Positions 33,157-34,765 of a DNA stretch of 34,765 nucleotides are shown one piece after another (the stretch's first letter is position 1; the number at the start of each line of letters is the position of its first letter). Under the pieces are notes generated by a model. It worked only from the letters and a program-made list of their open reading frames with translations, searched no databases and was not told the DNA's origin. The stretch spans positions 1-34,765 of the forward strand of contig JANXEG010000007.1 of assembly GCA_025058425.1 (NCBI GenBank), written 5' to 3'. Source of the DNA: Nitrososphaerales archaeon. GTDB taxonomy: Archaea > Thermoproteota > Nitrososphaeria > Nitrososphaerales > JANXEG01. Both the position numbers and the translations under genes were made by a program.

Positions 33157-33834
33157 ATGGACGTTCTTAGCTTAGTAATAGGCTTCATCGTCGGCCTGGT
33201 ATGTGGATCTTCAGCTATCTACATCTATACGAAGTATCGAGGCAAGGGCGATAAAAAGGTGAGCATCACATCATCACCATTATCACCATCGGCACCTACT
33301 GGAGCAAGGTTGGTGGAGAGTGTAGCGTTAGATAGGGCGAAGAGAGAATTGAAGACCCTGCTGTTAGAGAAGGAGCTACTGAGCAATGCACTTACGAGGG
33401 TCTATGAGGCTGAAAGTGAGGGTATGATTACAAAGGAGGAGCGAGAAAAACTTTCAGAGAAGTATCGAGAACAACTAAAATCTGTAAATGAGAAACTCAG
33501 CAATTTAGAAGCCCTCATCGAGGTTGGTGAGTTGGAGAAGTTACGCAATGAGCTCTTCAATCTGTTAAAACAGAAGATCGAGCAGATAGAAGAGAGGCTT
33601 CAACGTGCCCGATCGAGGCTCGAAGAGATGCGTGGAGTTGCAAAGCCCACAACCTCGATAGAGGCTACACACCCCACTCCCATCCCCGTCCCCATTTCTA
33701 CAACTCCCTCTGAGAAGAAGGTTGAGAAACCTGTAGCGCGTGAACAGCCGGAGGTCGATACAAGGGTAAAGAAGTTAAGGGATGAGGTTTTGGAGGCGCT
33801 GGCGAAGCTCGAACAGATCGATATCGAGGAATGA
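33157..33834 (+). CDS. Membrane-anchored coiled-coil protein of unknown function
   Basis: 225 residues in four parts. An N-terminal membrane helix (about 4-26, VLSLVIGFIVGLVCGSSAIY) is followed by a basic stop-transfer patch (KYRGKGDKK) that places the rest in the cytosol. A Ser/Pro linker comes next (36-50). A long coiled coil runs from about 55 to 160, rich in Leu, Glu and Lys with heptad-like spacing. A second Pro/Thr-rich linker (163-195) leads to a C-terminal amphipathic helix (about 200-225, KKLRDEVLEALAKLEQIDIEE). I cannot name a family. The shape suits a scaffold at the membrane. It is followed three bases later by rpiA, a functional mismatch often seen in compact archaeal operons. 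Confidence 0.75.
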   Translation: MDVLSLVIGFIVGLVCGSSAIYIYTKYRGKGDKKVSITSSPLSPSAPTGARLVESVALDRAKRELKTLLLEKELLSNALTRVYEAESEGMITKEEREKLSEKYREQLKSVNEKLSNLEALIEVGELEKLRNELFNLLKQKIEQIEERLQRARSRLEEMRGVAKPTTSIEATHPTPIPVPISTTPSEKKVEKPVAREQPEVDTRVKKLRDEVLEALAKLEQIDIEE

Positions 33835-33837
33835 TAC

Positions 33838-34530
33838 TTGAGGCTTCGTAACTTTCTTAAGAGGATGGCTGAAGTCGTTGTAAGAGATTTAGAAGGTGCT
33901 AACGTAAATATTGTAGGTTTGGGAAGTGGTAGTGCTGTAGCAGCCTTCGTAAGGGCTTTGGGCGATTATGTAAAGCATCATCGAATCGGTATTTCGGTGA
34001 TCCCATCATCCATACAGATTCAACTCATCGCTGAAAGATTCGGTCTGAATATTTGCTCACACCATCTAATCCCATTCATCGACCTTGTAGTAGATGGTGC
34101 CGACCAGATCGATCGGCAATTCAGAATGATAAAGGGTGGTGGGGGTGCTTTATTCAAAGAAAAGATACTGTTAAACTCTGCGAAGAGGAGGTTCATCCTT
34201 GTGGATGAGAGTAAATTCACAGAATCATTGAATAAGCCGGTACCAATTGAAGTCCATCCCTTCGCCCGGACTGTGATCGAGAGGTCTTTAAAATCGATGG
34301 GTGGTATACCAAAATTAAGATTAAGAGAGAAAGGTTATCCATTCATCACCGATAATGGTAACCTTATATTGGATACGAATTTTGGTGAAATCTCTCAACC
34401 AAAAGAGTTAGAATTGAAGATCAAGGCTTTGCCAGGTGTTATAGAGGTTGGGATCTTTACATGTAAAATCGATAGAGTGTATAAAGTAAGTAAAGATGGT
34501 TATGTAGAGCGTATCGATGTAAATCTTTAG
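33838..34530 (+). CDS. rpiA: Ribose-5-phosphate isomerase A
   Basis: Interconverts ribose 5-phosphate and ribulose 5-phosphate, supplying ribose for PRPP. The active-site motifs are GLGSGSAVAAFV (about 27-38), VDGADQID (about 84-91, with catalytic Asp residues) and KGGGGALFKEK (about 97-107), followed by VDESK near residue 122. The 230-residue length is normal. It starts with TTG at 33838, three bases after the stop of the coiled-coil gene, so translation is coupled. PRPP made from its product would feed the two OPRT-like proteins at 11-12 kb. A repeat region begins 10 bp after its stop. Confidence 0.95.
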   Translation: MRLRNFLKRMAEVVVRDLEGANVNIVGLGSGSAVAAFVRALGDYVKHHRIGISVIPSSIQIQLIAERFGLNICSHHLIPFIDLVVDGADQIDRQFRMIKGGGGALFKEKILLNSAKRRFILVDESKFTESLNKPVPIEVHPFARTVIERSLKSMGGIPKLRLREKGYPFITDNGNLILDTNFGEISQPKELELKIKALPGVIEVGIFTCKIDRVYKVSKDGYVERIDVNL

Positions 34531-34540
34531 AGACTTTTGA

Positions 34541-34590
34541 GCTAGTTCGAGTTAGTTCAAGTTAGTTCAAGCTGGTTCGAGTTGTTTGAG
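34541..34590. repeat. Five 10-bp tandem units after rpiA
   Basis: The stretch divides exactly into GCTAGTTCGA, GTTAGTTCAA, GTTAGTTCAA, GCTGGTTCGA and GTTGTTTGAG: two identical copies and three variants. No gene covers it, and it ends where a long inverted repeat begins. A unit length of one helical turn could place repeated protein contacts on one face of DNA, or the run may be slippage. Confidence 0.7.
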
Positions 34591-34645
34591 TTAGTGTCAG
34601 AATCGCAAGGAAAAATAATTTTTTCTTTTAAAAATCTGACACTAA
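34591..34645. repeat. 55-bp inverted-repeat structure (hairpin, possible MITE or terminator)
   Basis: Perfect 11-bp outer arms TTAGTGTCAGA (34591-34601) and TCTGACACTAA (34635-34645). Inside, a 9-pair stem (34607-34615 with 34619-34627, one G-T pair) has a 3-base loop. The structure is longer and more symmetrical than a simple terminator. It could be a small non-autonomous element or a strong 3' end for rpiA. No target duplication was recognised. Confidence 0.55.
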
Positions 34646-34765
34646 ATATAAAGCTCCATTTTAAAGATCACTTTTGATCCCATGACTTAAGCTTTTTCAC
34701 AAATTTGAAGCATTAGAGTTAATATTTTAATATTAAAGGGGTCATCCTATTACCGATTCATCTCG

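Noticed and set aside
34541-34590. CRISPR-like repeat
   Set aside because: Units are 10 bp and directly adjacent, with no spacers and no cas genes in the window.
34571-34590. tRNA T-arm-like GGTTCGA
   Set aside because: The sequence is one unit of a tandem repeat; no acceptor, D or anticodon stems can be built around it.

Overview
The window is archaeal chromosomal DNA. Markers restricted to archaea or shared only with eukaryotes include the two-subunit primase (PriL/PriS), a GINS subunit, RNA polymerase subunit Rpo12, a 20S proteasome beta subunit, the KH/beta-CASP nuclease aCPSF1 (FttA), Sm-like protein, ribosomal protein eL37, an archaeal YchF-type GTPase, a Cdc48 ATPase and archaeal SepF. 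Several genes start with TTG, and TATA-like boxes lie about 22-30 bp before some start codons, as in leaderless archaeal transcripts. The gene content fits a TACK/Thermoproteota-type lineage that divides with FtsZ/SepF, but no rRNA is present and I cannot place it more precisely. The charged proteins, small heat-shock protein and Lys/Glu-rich composition are compatible with a thermophile (inference).

Layout. 1-2.5 kb: the tail of an unknown gene, a crotonase-family enzyme, UbiX (prenyl-FMN synthase) and a metallophosphoesterase. 2.59-4.43 kb: an IS607-type element (serine-recombinase TnpA plus TnpB). Its TnpB is split by a -1 frame break and has lost the third RuvC acidic residue. 4.4-5.1 kb: an unrecognised protein. 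5.3-8.3 kb: a replication/transcription operon, priL-priS-gins51-rpo12. 8.3-11.1 kb: an MFS transporter and an Lrp regulator coupled to an AlaX/DHHA1 editing protein. 11.4-13.8 kb: a pyrimidine cluster with two tandem OPRT-like genes facing pyrB and a pyrI reduced to its zinc domain. 14.1-16.3 kb: a LarA-fold protein without catalytic residues and a site-2 protease. 16.4-19.8 kb: a proteostasis module, hsp20-cdc48 divergent from a winged-helix regulator with an inverted repeat between them. 19.8-24.3 kb: an overlapping exo-lhr-mpe nucleic-acid-repair operon. 24.4-28.6 kb: YchF-type GTPase, CysS and a LeuC/HacA-type dehydratase. 28.9-31.5 kb: psmB overlapping aCPSF1. 31.5-34.5 kb: sepF, a PUA-domain protein, lsm-eL37, a membrane-anchored coiled-coil protein and rpiA. 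The right edge holds a phased 10-bp tandem repeat followed by a long inverted repeat.

Most of the window is housekeeping. The most unusual points are the minimal PyrI beside a degenerate second OPRT, the three-gene Lhr-core operon that resembles the bacterial ligase-associated repair cluster but lacks the ligase, the altered TnpB, the catalytically stripped LarA homologue, and the heat-shock regulator/hsp20/cdc48 arrangement. No CRISPR array, tRNA or rRNA was found by eye.
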